A DNA stretch of 64,000 nt. Origin: Rhodoblastus acidophilus. Its GTDB lineage: Bacteria > Pseudomonadota > Alphaproteobacteria > Rhizobiales > Beijerinckiaceae. Positions 43,975 to 52,720 of this stretch are shown one piece after another. The number at the start of each line of letters is the position of its first letter. Position 1 is the stretch's first letter. The notes under the pieces were generated by a model, which worked only from the letters and a program-made list of their open reading frames with translations, was not told where the DNA came from and made no database searches. The stretch lies in the NCBI RefSeq assembly GCF_025961575.1, contig NZ_JAOQNX010000016.1, positions 46,112-110,111 on the forward strand, read 5' to 3'. A program made the translations under genes and the position numbers.

Positions 43975-45189
43975 ATGACCAACGCTCCGCAGGATTTGGC
44001 CGACGCCGCGAACAATCCCCGCGACCTCACGCTGCAGCGGCGCAACCTTTCGGGCGCCTGCCTCGCCCATGCCGTGCATGACGGCTACACGGACCAGCTT
44101 TACGCCCTGCTGCCGATCTGGCAGGCGGACTATGGCCTGTCCTATGCCGGGCTGGCTTTTGTTCGGGCGCTCTATTCCGTGACCATGGGCGCATTGCAGG
44201 TTCCCGCCGACCGGATCGCCGCCCGGCTCAGTCCGCGCGTCGCGCTGGCGGCGTCCACCGCCGTCTCGGCGGCCGGATTGCTGCTGGCGGCTCTCCCCTT
44301 GGGCTTTGCCGGCCTTTGCGCGGGCCTGATCGTCGCGGGAATCGGGGCGAGCGTGCAGCATCCCCGCGCCTCCCTGCTGGTCGCCGACAGTTTTGGCGCG
44401 CGGGCGCGCGGACCGCTGGGCGTCTACAATTTCGCCGGCGATCTCGGCAAGGCGACCTTTCCCGCGGCGGTCGCCCTGGCGACGCCCGTTTTCGCCTGGC
44501 GGCCTGTGGTCGGGTTCACGGCGCTGATCGGGCTGATCGTCGCCGCCGCCTTGCTGGCGCTCCTGCCGGATCGGCGCGCCGAACCATCCGCCAGGGAAAA
44601 AAAAGCCGCCGGCGGCGACGGGCGGGGATTTGGCTTGCTCGTCGCCATCGGCGCGCTCGATACGGCGACGCGCATGGGCTATCTGCTGTTCCTGCCGTTT
44701 CTGTTGGGCGCCCAGAACGGCGGAACCCAGAACGGCGGCGCGCCCACGGTGGCGCTGGGGCTCGCTTTGGTGTTCGCCGGAGGCGCCTTCGGCAAGGCGC
44801 TGTGCGGCTGGCTTGGCGAACGGTTCGGCGTGGTCGGAAGCGTGATCGTCACGGAAGCGGCGACGGCCCTGCTGATCCTCACGACGCTGATTGCGCCCTT
44901 GTGGCTGGCGCTCGTTGTGCTGCCGTTTCTTGGCATCGTCCTCAACGGCACGTCCTCGGTCCTCTATGGAACCGTTCCGGAACTGGCGCGCAACGACGAG
45001 GTCGGCCGCGCCTTCGCCTGGTTCTACACCGGCGTGATCGGTTCGGGCGGATTGGCGCCCATCCTCTACGGCGCGATCGCCGACGGCTGGAGCAGAACCG
45101 CTGCAATCGTCGCGGCCGCCTGCACGGCGGCCGCCATCATTCCCATGGTGATCGCCTTGCGGCCCTTTCTGAGATCGGGCCAAGAATGA
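43975..45189 (+). CDS. MFS transporter (fosmidomycin-resistance Fsr-like)
   Basis: 404 aa with about 12 membrane helices. The N-terminus HAVHDGYTDQLYALLPIWQA, then DYGLSYAGLAFVRALYSVTM, is the typical Fsr-type signature (H-x-x-x-D in helix 1). Motif-like IGASVQHPRASLLVADSFGA and YNFAGDLGKATFPAAVALAT support it. Drug or metabolite exporter of unknown substrate. Driven from the divergent promoter shared with the LysR gene. Stop codon region runs into the GFA gene after 26 bp. Confidence 0.88.
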   Translation: MTNAPQDLADAANNPRDLTLQRRNLSGACLAHAVHDGYTDQLYALLPIWQADYGLSYAGLAFVRALYSVTMGALQVPADRIAARLSPRVALAASTAVSAAGLLLAALPLGFAGLCAGLIVAGIGASVQHPRASLLVADSFGARARGPLGVYNFAGDLGKATFPAAVALATPVFAWRPVVGFTALIGLIVAAALLALLPDRRAEPSAREKKAAGGDGRGFGLLVAIGALDTATRMGYLLFLPFLLGAQNGGTQNGGAPTVALGLALVFAGGAFGKALCGWLGERFGVVGSVIVTEAATALLILTTLIAPLWLALVVLPFLGIVLNGTSSVLYGTVPELARNDEVGRAFAWFYTGVIGSGGLAPILYGAIADGWSRTAAIVAAACTAAAIIPMVIALRPFLRSGQE

Positions 45190-45215
45190 TCCAGAAGACC
45201 AGGAGATCGAGCGAT

Positions 45216-45641
45216 ATGGCGGGCGACACAAAGGTGTGGACGGGCGGGTGCCATTGCGGCGCCGTGCGTTTCGAGGCGAGGCTCAGCGACGGCTTCAACT
45301 CCGTGCGTCGCTGCACCTGCTCCTATTGCCGGATGCGCGGCGCCGTCGTGGTGATGGCGGAGAAGGGCGGGATCACACTCACGCAGGGCGAGGATGCGCT
45401 GACCACCTACCGCTTTCACACCGGAACGGCGCGGCATTATTTCTGTTCGCGCTGCGGAATCTACACGCATCACCAACGGCGATCGGACCCGACGTCTCAT
45501 GCCGTGAACGTCGCCTGCCTGGACGGCGTCAGCCCCTTCGATTTCCTGGACGTGCCGGTGGTCGACGGCGTCAATCACACCAGCGACACCGGCAAGCCCA
45601 GCGGCCTGGCGGGCGCGCTGCGTTTCATCCCGGTCGAGTGA
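45216..45641 (+). CDS. GFA-family (glutathione-dependent formaldehyde-activating/CENP-V) protein
   Basis: 141 aa from ATG 45216, preceded by an AGGAGAT ribosome site 8 nt upstream; an in-frame ATG at 45186 overlapping the MFS stop is less well placed. Zinc ligands of the family are all present: GGCHCGAVRF, CTCSYCRMRG, and HYFCSRCGIYTH. Members bind zinc and, in Paracoccus Gfa, promote adduct formation of glutathione with formaldehyde; most homologues are uncharacterised. Second gene of the LysR-controlled unit. Confidence 0.9.
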   Translation: MAGDTKVWTGGCHCGAVRFEARLSDGFNSVRRCTCSYCRMRGAVVVMAEKGGITLTQGEDALTTYRFHTGTARHYFCSRCGIYTHHQRRSDPTSHAVNVACLDGVSPFDFLDVPVVDGVNHTSDTGKPSGLAGALRFIPVE

Positions 45642-45780
45642 CCCCGTCCCAATCTGGCACGCCTCCCCCCTGCCCCCGGTAACCCGCTCTCAAGCCTAAC
45701 CGACGATAACTATTTGGCGGGATGAAACTTCCCCAAGAGTTTGTCGCGGCCTCGGGCCGATAGCGTCGACGGATTGGCTG

Positions 45781-46977
45781 ATGGGTGTTGCGCGTTTGAG
45801 CTGGGCGATGAGCGTCGCCGCGCCCTGGCTGGGGGCCGCCGGGCTCCTTGTCTCCTTCACCGCCGAGGCCAATCAGGAACTGCCGTCGGGCGCCTCCCGC
45901 CGCGGCGCCTCGCTGCACGCCGCCGTCATGCCCCAGGATTTCGAGCCCCTGCCCGGCGTGTTCGACACCAGCGGGTTCGCCCCCTCCTCCGGGCGCGGCA
46001 TGCTGCGCGAAGCCCGGCTCTACACCGGCGCGCCCAGCGCCTATCCCGACGCGCCCGACGAGATGGAGCCGCGCGCCGACCTCAAGAAGAACGCCAAAAA
46101 TTTTCCGGAAATCGATCGCAGCCACAAGGGCGATCCGCTCGTCGGCCTGCGCCCGTCGCTCAGCGGCCGTCTCCGGCAAAACGACGGCATCGCCCGCGTG
46201 ACCGCGGAACTGATCACCTTCACCACCGACCGCTCCGGTCTGGCGTCGAGTTTCTCCCCCGCCGAGGGCCCCGCGCCGGGACCGGACACGGTCGCGGCCT
46301 TCGAACCCTGGGCCGCCGGCGAAAATCCCGTAACCCCCGGCCAGGAAGGCGGCGGCTCGACCATGCGCCCGGCGGCCATCGCCGAACGCGACGCCCAGGG
46401 CGCCACCCCGGCGCCGGGCCGCGCGGAATCGCTCGCCTCGACCACGCCCTATGACGCCGGCGACACGCCGGTGGAAGTGCTGGCCGATGCGCTCGGCGGC
46501 GCCCTGTCGAGCCCGAGCCTTTTGGCGCGCGAAGGGCGCAACGTCCTGGCGATGATCGCGCCGGAAAAGCTTGAATCGGAAAAACGCTGCCTGGCGCAGG
46601 CGATCTATTTCGAGGCGCGCGGCGAGTCGGAAACAGGACAGGCGGCGGTGGCGCAAGTGGTGCTCAACCGCATGACCTCGGGCCTCTATCCGTCCTCGAT
46701 CTGCGGCGTGGTGTTCCAGAATCGCAGCCATTACAAGGCCTGCCAATTCTCCTTCGCCTGCGAGGGCCGCAGCCTGCGCGTCCACGATGCGGAGTCCTGG
46801 GCGCAGGCGCAACGCATCGCCGACGATGCTCTGGAAGGCCGCAGCTGGCTGGCGGCGGTGGGCAAGTCGACGCATTACCACGCCAATTACGTCCGCCCCC
46901 GCTGGGCGCGGTCGCTGAAGAAGATGGACGTGATCGGCCGCCACATTTTCTACCGGCTGCGGCCGGGACAGAGCTAA
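45781..46977 (+). CDS. SleB-type cell-wall hydrolase
   Basis: 398 aa. N-terminal hydrophobic segment (SVAAPWLGAAGLLVSFTAEA) followed by a long Pro/Gly-rich linker without clear fold. The Hydrolase_2 (SleB) domain is residues about 265-395: CLAQAIYFEARGESETGQAA then VAQVVLNRMTSGLYPSSICG, with the catalytic glutamate in YFEARGE, and CQFSFACEG, HYHANYVRP. It cuts peptidoglycan; in non-spore-formers such enzymes act in growth or division. Converges with the 5'-nucleotidase gene with a 4-bp overlap. Confidence 0.9.
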   Translation: MGVARLSWAMSVAAPWLGAAGLLVSFTAEANQELPSGASRRGASLHAAVMPQDFEPLPGVFDTSGFAPSSGRGMLREARLYTGAPSAYPDAPDEMEPRADLKKNAKNFPEIDRSHKGDPLVGLRPSLSGRLRQNDGIARVTAELITFTTDRSGLASSFSPAEGPAPGPDTVAAFEPWAAGENPVTPGQEGGGSTMRPAAIAERDAQGATPAPGRAESLASTTPYDAGDTPVEVLADALGGALSSPSLLAREGRNVLAMIAPEKLESEKRCLAQAIYFEARGESETGQAAVAQVVLNRMTSGLYPSSICGVVFQNRSHYKACQFSFACEGRSLRVHDAESWAQAQRIADDALEGRSWLAAVGKSTHYHANYVRPRWARSLKKMDVIGRHIFYRLRPGQS

Positions 46978-48467
46978 CGCAGCGTGATCCGCCCCGAAAC
47001 GGCCGGCGCCACCTCGCCCTGGGCGCGCAAAAACACCATCACGTCATTGGCGATCAGTTTTGCGGACCGCTCGTCGACCAGCAGCGGCGCCTTGGACAGC
47101 ATGGAATAGCCATCGCCGCCGCGATAAAGAAAATCATTGGTCGCGACCTTGTAGCGCTTCGACTCGTCGAGCGCCTCCCCGTCCACCCTGATCGAGGACA
47201 GGCGCGCGCCGGGAGGCGCGTCGCGGTCCACCACCAGCGTGAGCCCGGACACCTGCGGGAAGGCGCCGCTGACCTTTTCCAGGTTTGAGAAACCGAATTC
47301 CAGGGCCTCGCGCAACTCGCGCCCGCTCATCTCCAGCACCAGCGTCTTATTGCCGAACGGCAGTTCCTTCAGCACGTCGCGGCGGGTGATGGCCTCGCCG
47401 GCGGCATAGCTTTTTCCGCCCCGAAACGAGCCGCCATTGAGCAAAGCGACATCGGCCCCGGTCGCGGCGCGGATGGCGTCGGCGTAGAGATCGCCGATCG
47501 CCGCCTCGCCGCCGCGCACGGTGATGCTGCGGCTGTCGAAGGCGGTGCGGGTCACCCCCAGCGGCACATCGAGTTCTTTCGACAGGAGGAGGTCAAATTC
47601 GGCGACCCGGCGGGCAAGGGCGGCGTCGGGTTCGGTCGCCGCGGTATCGATGATGCGGAAATTCGGCCGCCACGTCACCTTGCGCTTGTCGCCAGTCGCA
47701 ACATCGACGCTCAGGTCGATCGCCACCAAAAATTCGCCGTCCTGCTTGGCTTCGGCGGCAACGGCGCGGCCGTCATATTCCAGCCAGAGATCGTGATCGT
47801 CACCGGACAACAACACGTCGGCGGCGCGGCTCTCGATGATTTTTCTGTCAATGTCGCGATCGGCATGGGCGACGGCGACGATCAGATCGGCGCCTTTTTC
47901 GCGCAAGCGCGCGGCTTCGGTCTTGAGCGTCTCGACCGTGTCGGCGAAACGCAAGTCGCCGGGCGTGGATTTTTGCGGCGAATCCTGCGCCGTCAGCCCA
48001 ACGACGCCGAGCTTCACTTCGCCATAGCTCAACAGCTTGCTGGTCCCCACGCCCTTCACAGGCGCGCCGTCGGCCTCGCTGAGATTGGCCGCGAGGATCG
48101 GGAAATGCGAGTCGGCGACATGCCGGCGAAACGCCGGCGCGCCGAAGTCATATTCATGATTGCCGGGAACGAACAGATCGGGTTTCAGCAGATTGAGCAG
48201 ATCGACGACATTGTCGCCTTGATCAAAACCCGACATCAGCGTCGGCGAATAGGCGTCGCCGGCATGAACGAACAGAAAGTTCGGATGGCGCGCCCGCTCG
48301 GCGGAGGCGACGCTGGCGATTTTGGCATAGCCGCCGCGCCCGTCCTGGGCGCCCATGGAATAGGTGTCGCAGACCAGCAGCAAAGTGATGTCGGTCTTGC
48401 CCGCCCAGGCGGCGTTGGCGGGGAAAAGCGCCAGCGCGCCGAGAAGGGAGGCCGTCGCAAGCTTCAT
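46974..48467 (-). CDS. 5'-Nucleotidase/2',3'-cyclic phosphodiesterase-family protein, variant metal site
   Basis: 497 aa from ATG 48467 with signal peptide (ASLLGALALFPANAAWA). Metallophosphatase domain: VCDTYSMG, HAGDAYSP, VPGNHEYDFG, VAHADRD and SGDDHDLW; then the C-terminal 5_nucleotid_C domain (GVTRTAFDSRSITVRGGEAA, LNGGSFRGGK). The usual DxH and GHxH ligands appear as DTY and GDDH, a variant recalled from other alphaproteobacterial homologues. Probably a periplasmic nucleotide or sugar-nucleotide hydrolase. Confidence 0.85.
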   Translation of the reverse strand: MKLATASLLGALALFPANAAWAGKTDITLLLVCDTYSMGAQDGRGGYAKIASVASAERARHPNFLFVHAGDAYSPTLMSGFDQGDNVVDLLNLLKPDLFVPGNHEYDFGAPAFRRHVADSHFPILAANLSEADGAPVKGVGTSKLLSYGEVKLGVVGLTAQDSPQKSTPGDLRFADTVETLKTEAARLREKGADLIVAVAHADRDIDRKIIESRAADVLLSGDDHDLWLEYDGRAVAAEAKQDGEFLVAIDLSVDVATGDKRKVTWRPNFRIIDTAATEPDAALARRVAEFDLLLSKELDVPLGVTRTAFDSRSITVRGGEAAIGDLYADAIRAATGADVALLNGGSFRGGKSYAAGEAITRRDVLKELPFGNKTLVLEMSGRELREALEFGFSNLEKVSGAFPQVSGLTLVVDRDAPPGARLSSIRVDGEALDESKRYKVATNDFLYRGGDGYSMLSKAPLLVDERSAKLIANDVMVFLRAQGEVAPAVSGRITLR

Positions 48468-48558
48468 GAGGGAATCGTCCTGCGGTTTGTGACGGGCCGA
48501 TGAATAGCCCGTTTTGCCGCAGAGACTTATTCGACCTTTGATCCGAGCGATGTTCCGC

Positions 48559-49488
48559 TCAGGACGCAAGGGGTTCGCAAACCATCCGTCGCGCAAGGGC
48601 GTCGATGTGCCCGCCATCCGTTCCGCAGCAGCCGCCGAGCACGCGCAAGCCGAACCGGCGCCGCAGCCGTTCGAGCCCATCGACAAAGGCGGCCGGGGGC
48701 TCGGTGATCAGAGCCGCGCTGTTATCGAGATCCTCGACCTCGAGATCGCCGGTGTTGCCCTGAAACGCCAGCAGCCGCCGGGCCGCCTCCGGATATTTTT
48801 CCAAGGCCGACTCGAGCACCCGCGCATGGACGCAATTCACCGCATATCCCGCCGGCGGACGCGCCGCCTCGGCGTCGATGCGCGCCATGACCTCGCCCAG
48901 CGGCGTCCCGTCCAAGACAAGGCCGGTGCGGCGGATCACAAAGCTCAAAATGAAGGGCAGCCCGGTTTCGGCCATGACGTCGGCCACGCCGAGCGCCTCG
49001 TCCACAGCGGGCGCCGTCGCGAGAAACAGAAAGTCCACGCCCGCCGAGGCGAGCGCCGCAATCTGCGGCCGATGAAACGCCCGCGCCGCCTCTCGCGAAA
49101 GGCTGTCGGCGGGCTTGTAGGCGTCCCCGGACGGCCCGATCTGGCCGCCCACAAACACCCCTTCGCCGAAGCGCGCCCTCAGATCGAGGAGAAAGCGCGC
49201 ATTGTCCTGGTTGACCGGGCGGCCGCGGAAACGCGAGGCGTCCACAAGCTTCTGGCTGCACCGCCACGTATCCGTGAACATCAGGATCGGCAGTCCGGCC
49301 TTTCGCGCGAGACCGACGTAATCGCCGTGAATCTCCGCAAGCCGCGCGCGTCCCGCCGGATCGTAGATCAGGCCGCCGTTGAGAATATGCGGATCGAGGG
49401 CGATCCCGGGATCGCGGCGAACCCGCTCGACCACGGCCCCTTCCGCGATCGCGGCGGCGCCGGAGGCGACGAATGTCTCGAAGCCCAC
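48559..49488 (-). CDS. Homocysteine S-methyltransferase-family protein
   Basis: 309 aa from GTG 49488. Zinc-ligand motifs of the family are intact: NCVH (about residue 218) and VLGGCCGTDGGHIDAL near the C-terminus, around a TIM barrel with VGGQIGPSGDAYKP. The acceptor is homocysteine or a similar thiol; the donor (S-methylmethionine, betaine or a corrinoid protein) cannot be told. Starts 3 bp after the L,D-transpeptidase stop, so co-transcribed with it though unrelated in function. Confidence 0.88.
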   Translation of the reverse strand: MGFETFVASGAAAIAEGAVVERVRRDPGIALDPHILNGGLIYDPAGRARLAEIHGDYVGLARKAGLPILMFTDTWRCSQKLVDASRFRGRPVNQDNARFLLDLRARFGEGVFVGGQIGPSGDAYKPADSLSREAARAFHRPQIAALASAGVDFLFLATAPAVDEALGVADVMAETGLPFILSFVIRRTGLVLDGTPLGEVMARIDAEAARPPAGYAVNCVHARVLESALEKYPEAARRLLAFQGNTGDLEVEDLDNSAALITEPPAAFVDGLERLRRRFGLRVLGGCCGTDGGHIDALARRMVCEPLAS

Positions 49489-49491
49489 GGC

Positions 49492-50376
49492 TTACATCAC
49501 CACGACCTTGGTCCCGGCCGCCACGCGTCCATAGAGGTCGATCACATCGGCATTATGCATGCGGATGCAGCCGGAGGAGGACGCCGTGCCGATGCTCTTC
49601 GGCTCGTTGGTGCCGTGGATGCGGAACAAAGTGTCGGTCTTGCCCTGGAACAGATAGAGCGCGCGGGCGCCGAGCGGATTGTTCAGCGCGCCGTCCATAT
49701 GTTCGGGCAGGTCGGGACGGCGCTCCAGCATTTCCTTGGGCGGCGTCCAGCCCGGCCAGAACGCCTTTCGGCCGATGGTGGCCTGCCCCTTCCAGGCGAA
49801 GCCGGCTTTGCCGACCGCAATCGAATAGCTCACCGCCTGGCCGTCGCCGAGCGAATAATAGAGCTTGCGCTGGCGGGTATTGATGGTCACCGTCCCCGCG
49901 GCCTCGCCGGTGGGATCGGGCACCATTTTCTGCGTCGTCAGCTTGAAATTGACCTTGTTGTCGAGATCGACGGGGGTCGAATAATTCGGGTCGGCGTCGG
50001 GGGGAAGCGCCGCGTAATTGGCGCCGGCGCCGGCGCCGTCGTCATCGCCGCCGCGCGCCCCGCGGGGCAGGTCCAAATCGCGATCCCGGTAGATGTCGCG
50101 ATCCCGATAATAGTCGCGATCCCGATAGACGCGCGGCTGGGCGACGCCGGGCTCGCGGTAAAGCGAGGAGCCCTGCAGATCGACCACGCCGAGATCGTCG
50201 TCATCGTCGCGCCGGACCTGCCGGGGCTGCGGCCTCGGCTTCTGCGTCGCGCGCGGCGCGGGCTTGGCCTCGGTTTCGGGCGGGGGTTCGAAGAAGAACT
50301 GGGCGTTCGCGGGCGCGGCAAAGGCGCCGAGAAACCCGAGAATCACCAGGGATTGAAGCGTTTTGGAACTGGACAT
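49492..50376 (-). CDS. L,D-transpeptidase (YkuD domain)
   Basis: 294 aa from ATG 50376, signal peptide (SLVILGFLGAFAAPANA). A low-complexity spacer holds three YRDRD repeats, encoded by an 18-bp direct repeat. Catalytic YkuD domain about 150-294: VTINTRQRKLYYSLGDGQAV and FRIHGTNEPKSIGTASSSGC followed by IRMHNADVIDLY, with the nucleophile Cys in SGC. Forms 3-3 peptidoglycan cross-links or anchors proteins. The gene is flanked by a lytic transglycosylase upstream and a homocysteine methyltransferase downstream, same strand. Confidence 0.92.
   Translation of the reverse strand: MSSSKTLQSLVILGFLGAFAAPANAQFFFEPPPETEAKPAPRATQKPRPQPRQVRRDDDDDLGVVDLQGSSLYREPGVAQPRVYRDRDYYRDRDIYRDRDLDLPRGARGGDDDGAGAGANYAALPPDADPNYSTPVDLDNKVNFKLTTQKMVPDPTGEAAGTVTINTRQRKLYYSLGDGQAVSYSIAVGKAGFAWKGQATIGRKAFWPGWTPPKEMLERRPDLPEHMDGALNNPLGARALYLFQGKTDTLFRIHGTNEPKSIGTASSSGCIRMHNADVIDLYGRVAAGTKVVVM
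50078..50131. repeat. In-frame 18-bp tandem repeat (3 copies) inside the L,D-transpeptidase gene
   Basis: Three units beginning TCGCGATCCCGRTA (plus strand), 18 bp each, encoding YRDRDY/I-type peptides in the periplasmic linker. Units differ by few bases, so copy number could vary between strains. Confidence 0.85.
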
Positions 50377-50444
50377 GGATGGATGCTCCGCTCGCGCGGC
50401 CTCTTTCCAGACATGTGTGCTCAATTGCCGCGTTTGTAAACCCG

Positions 50445-51257
50445 TCAGGTCTTCAGCACGGCGCAAGCGCCTCCGGCGCCATGGATTTTCGCGCACAGGG
50501 CCTCGGCGGCCGCGCGACTCGGCGCCGGCGCCCGCACCGCCCAGAACCGCGCGAATCCGCGCCCGGGCGCGCGCCGTCCCAAAATCATGGGTTCCCCGGT
50601 CAGCGCGCCAAACGCTTTTTGCGCCCGCGCATAGGCGGCGAGCGCCGCGCCGCGGTTGAACGACCCGGCGATCTGCACGCCCCAGGGCGCCATCATCGCG
50701 GAGCCCGCGAACTGGCGCGGCTCGTCCCGGACGATCCGGCCGGCGACCTCCAGGCACGTGCCCTCGGGCAGCTTGAGCTTTTCGGCCTCCTTCTTGTCCT
50801 GCCAGTCCTCGACGGCGTGCCGGGTGACGATTTCGACATAATTGCGCGTCTCGAAGGGCAGCCCGCCGTTTCCCGCGAGCCAGGCCGCGACGCGGTTGGG
50901 GCCGCCGTTATAAGCTGCCGCCGCCAGACCGAGATTGCCGAACCGCCCGCGCAGCTCCGCCAAAAATTCGGCGGCCTTGGGAATGGCCTGTTCGGGATCG
51001 AAGGGATCGGCGAGCCCGCGCTCGGCGGCGGTGCCCGGCATGAATTGCGCAATGCCCTGCGCCCCCTTGGGCGAGACCGCCTGCGAGCGGAACGCGCTCT
51101 CCTGCCAAATGAGGCGGGTGAGAAAGGCGACCGGCAGCTTTTGCGCCGCCGCCGCCTTTTCGATCATGCCGCAGACCTGCTCGCGCAAGCCGCCTTCCGC
51201 GCGAGCCTCCGCAGCCGCGAGGGCAAGGAATAGGAAAATGAAAGCCCGCAAATTCAA
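50445..51257 (-). CDS. Lytic transglycosylase (SLT domain) with C-terminal SPOR-like domain
   Basis: 270 aa. Start is TTG: either 51257 or the TTG at 51251, which is better spaced from GGAG. Signal peptide (AFIFLFLALAAAEARA). SLT domain: FLTRLIWQESAFRSQAVSPK with catalytic Glu in QES, GAQGIAQFMPGTA, AAAYNGGPNRVAAWL. C-terminal SPOR-like repeat (APWGVQIAGSFNRGAALAAY, FWAVRAPAPSRAAAEALCAK), expected to bind denuded septal peptidoglycan. Upstream of the L,D-transpeptidase, suggesting a wall-remodelling unit. Confidence 0.88.
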   Translation of the reverse strand: MNLRAFIFLFLALAAAEARAEGGLREQVCGMIEKAAAAQKLPVAFLTRLIWQESAFRSQAVSPKGAQGIAQFMPGTAAERGLADPFDPEQAIPKAAEFLAELRGRFGNLGLAAAAYNGGPNRVAAWLAGNGGLPFETRNYVEIVTRHAVEDWQDKKEAEKLKLPEGTCLEVAGRIVRDEPRQFAGSAMMAPWGVQIAGSFNRGAALAAYARAQKAFGALTGEPMILGRRAPGRGFARFWAVRAPAPSRAAAEALCAKIHGAGGACAVLKT

Positions 51258-51346
51258 GCTCCATAGGCGCGCCGCTTCCGCGATATTTTGCGGAAAAGCC
51301 GGATCGTCAAGAGAGCGGCGCCCGCATGCGCGAACGGCGCATTTTT

Positions 51347-52720
51347 TTAGAGCACAAAGCTCTGCGAAAATTCCGGCCGCTCCACCGGCCCCGGCAGCAG
51401 GCCGGCGAGCGCGGCCATGGCCTCCTCCTCGCCATGGACCAGAAAAGTGCGCGCGGGCGACGCCTTCTTATGCCAGGCGACCAGTTCGGTCTGGCCGGCA
51501 TGGGCCGAAAACCCGTTGATCGTATAGACGCGCGCGCGCACAAAAATCTCGTCGCCGAACAGCGAGATTTTGCGCGCGCCGTCGATGATCTGGCGGGCCA
51601 GCGTGCCCCGAGCGGCGAAGCCGACGAAAATCACGCTGGCGCCGGGACGGCCGAGGTTGTGGCGCAGATGGTGGCGCACCCGCCCGCCATTGCACATGCC
51701 GGCGCCGGCCATGATCACGGCGCCGCCGCGCACGGCGTTCAGCGCGATGGATTCGGAGGCGTCGCGGGTGAAATGCAGGCGCGGCAAGCCGAAGGGGTCG
51801 ACGCCCTTCGCCAGCAACGCCTCGGTCTCGCCGTCATAGCATTCGGGGTGCTTGCGAAAAATCTCCGTCGCCGAAATCGCCATCGGCGAATCGAGGAACA
51901 CCGGCAGCGAGGCCGGCAGCCGGTTCCGCTCGACGCCCTCGCGCATGGTGAACAGCAATTCCTGCGCCCGCTCCAGCGCGAAAGTGGGAATGACGACATT
52001 GCCGCCGCGGCGAAAACTCTCGTTCAGCGCCTCATAGAATTCATCCAGCGTCGGCGCGAGCGCGCGATGGTCGCGGTCGCCATAGGTGCTTTCCATCACC
52101 ACGGCGTCGATGCCGCCGGCGGGGACGACGGGGTCGCGCAGAATGGCGCGGCCGGAATTGCCGATATCGCCGGAAAACAGGATTCTTTTGCCTTCCGCCT
52201 CGACCAGCACGCTGGCGGACCCAAGAATATGGCCGGCGTCGAAAAAGGTGACGGCGACGCCGGGCGCGAGTTCGATGCGTTTTTCATAGACCGCGACGCG
52301 GCCAAAGCGATCGAACACGTTCAACACATCGATCAGCCCATAAAGCGGCGCCGGCGCCTCGGTCTCGCCCCGACGCTCGGCGCGCCGGGCATGGGCGCGC
52401 GCCTCCTCCTCCTGCAAATGGGCGGCGTCGAGCAGGACGAGGCGGGCGAGATCGCGGGTCGCGGCGGTGGCGACGATTTCGCCGCGAAAACCGCGTTTTT
52501 CCAGCAGCGGCAGCCGGCCGCAATGATCGAGATGCGCATGGGTGAGCAGGACGAAATCAATGTCGCGCGCGAAAAAACCGAAGTCGCCGGCGTTTTCCTC
52601 GACCGCCGGACGCCCGCCCTGATAGAGCCCGCAGTCCACCAGAATTTTTACGCCCGCGGTCTCCAGCAGATGGCAGGAGCCAGTGACGCCGCGGTCGGCG
52701 CCGTCAAAGGACAGTTTCAT
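51347..52720 (-). CDS. Beta-CASP metallo-beta-lactamase-fold nuclease
   Basis: 457 aa. Metallo-beta-lactamase motifs: DCGLYQGG, LTHAHLDHCGRLPLL, SGDIGNSG; beta-CASP insert; RMMBL end with FVGFAARGTLARQIIDGA, GFSAHAGQTELVAWHKKA and LVHGEEEAM. This is the CPSF-like RNA exonuclease/endonuclease branch, distinct from RNase J. Expected Zn-dependent RNA processing. ATGA overlap with the LOG-family gene upstream, so co-translated. Confidence 0.92.
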   Translation of the reverse strand: MKLSFDGADRGVTGSCHLLETAGVKILVDCGLYQGGRPAVEENAGDFGFFARDIDFVLLTHAHLDHCGRLPLLEKRGFRGEIVATAATRDLARLVLLDAAHLQEEEARAHARRAERRGETEAPAPLYGLIDVLNVFDRFGRVAVYEKRIELAPGVAVTFFDAGHILGSASVLVEAEGKRILFSGDIGNSGRAILRDPVVPAGGIDAVVMESTYGDRDHRALAPTLDEFYEALNESFRRGGNVVIPTFALERAQELLFTMREGVERNRLPASLPVFLDSPMAISATEIFRKHPECYDGETEALLAKGVDPFGLPRLHFTRDASESIALNAVRGGAVIMAGAGMCNGGRVRHHLRHNLGRPGASVIFVGFAARGTLARQIIDGARKISLFGDEIFVRARVYTINGFSAHAGQTELVAWHKKASPARTFLVHGEEEAMAALAGLLPGPVERPEFSQSFVL

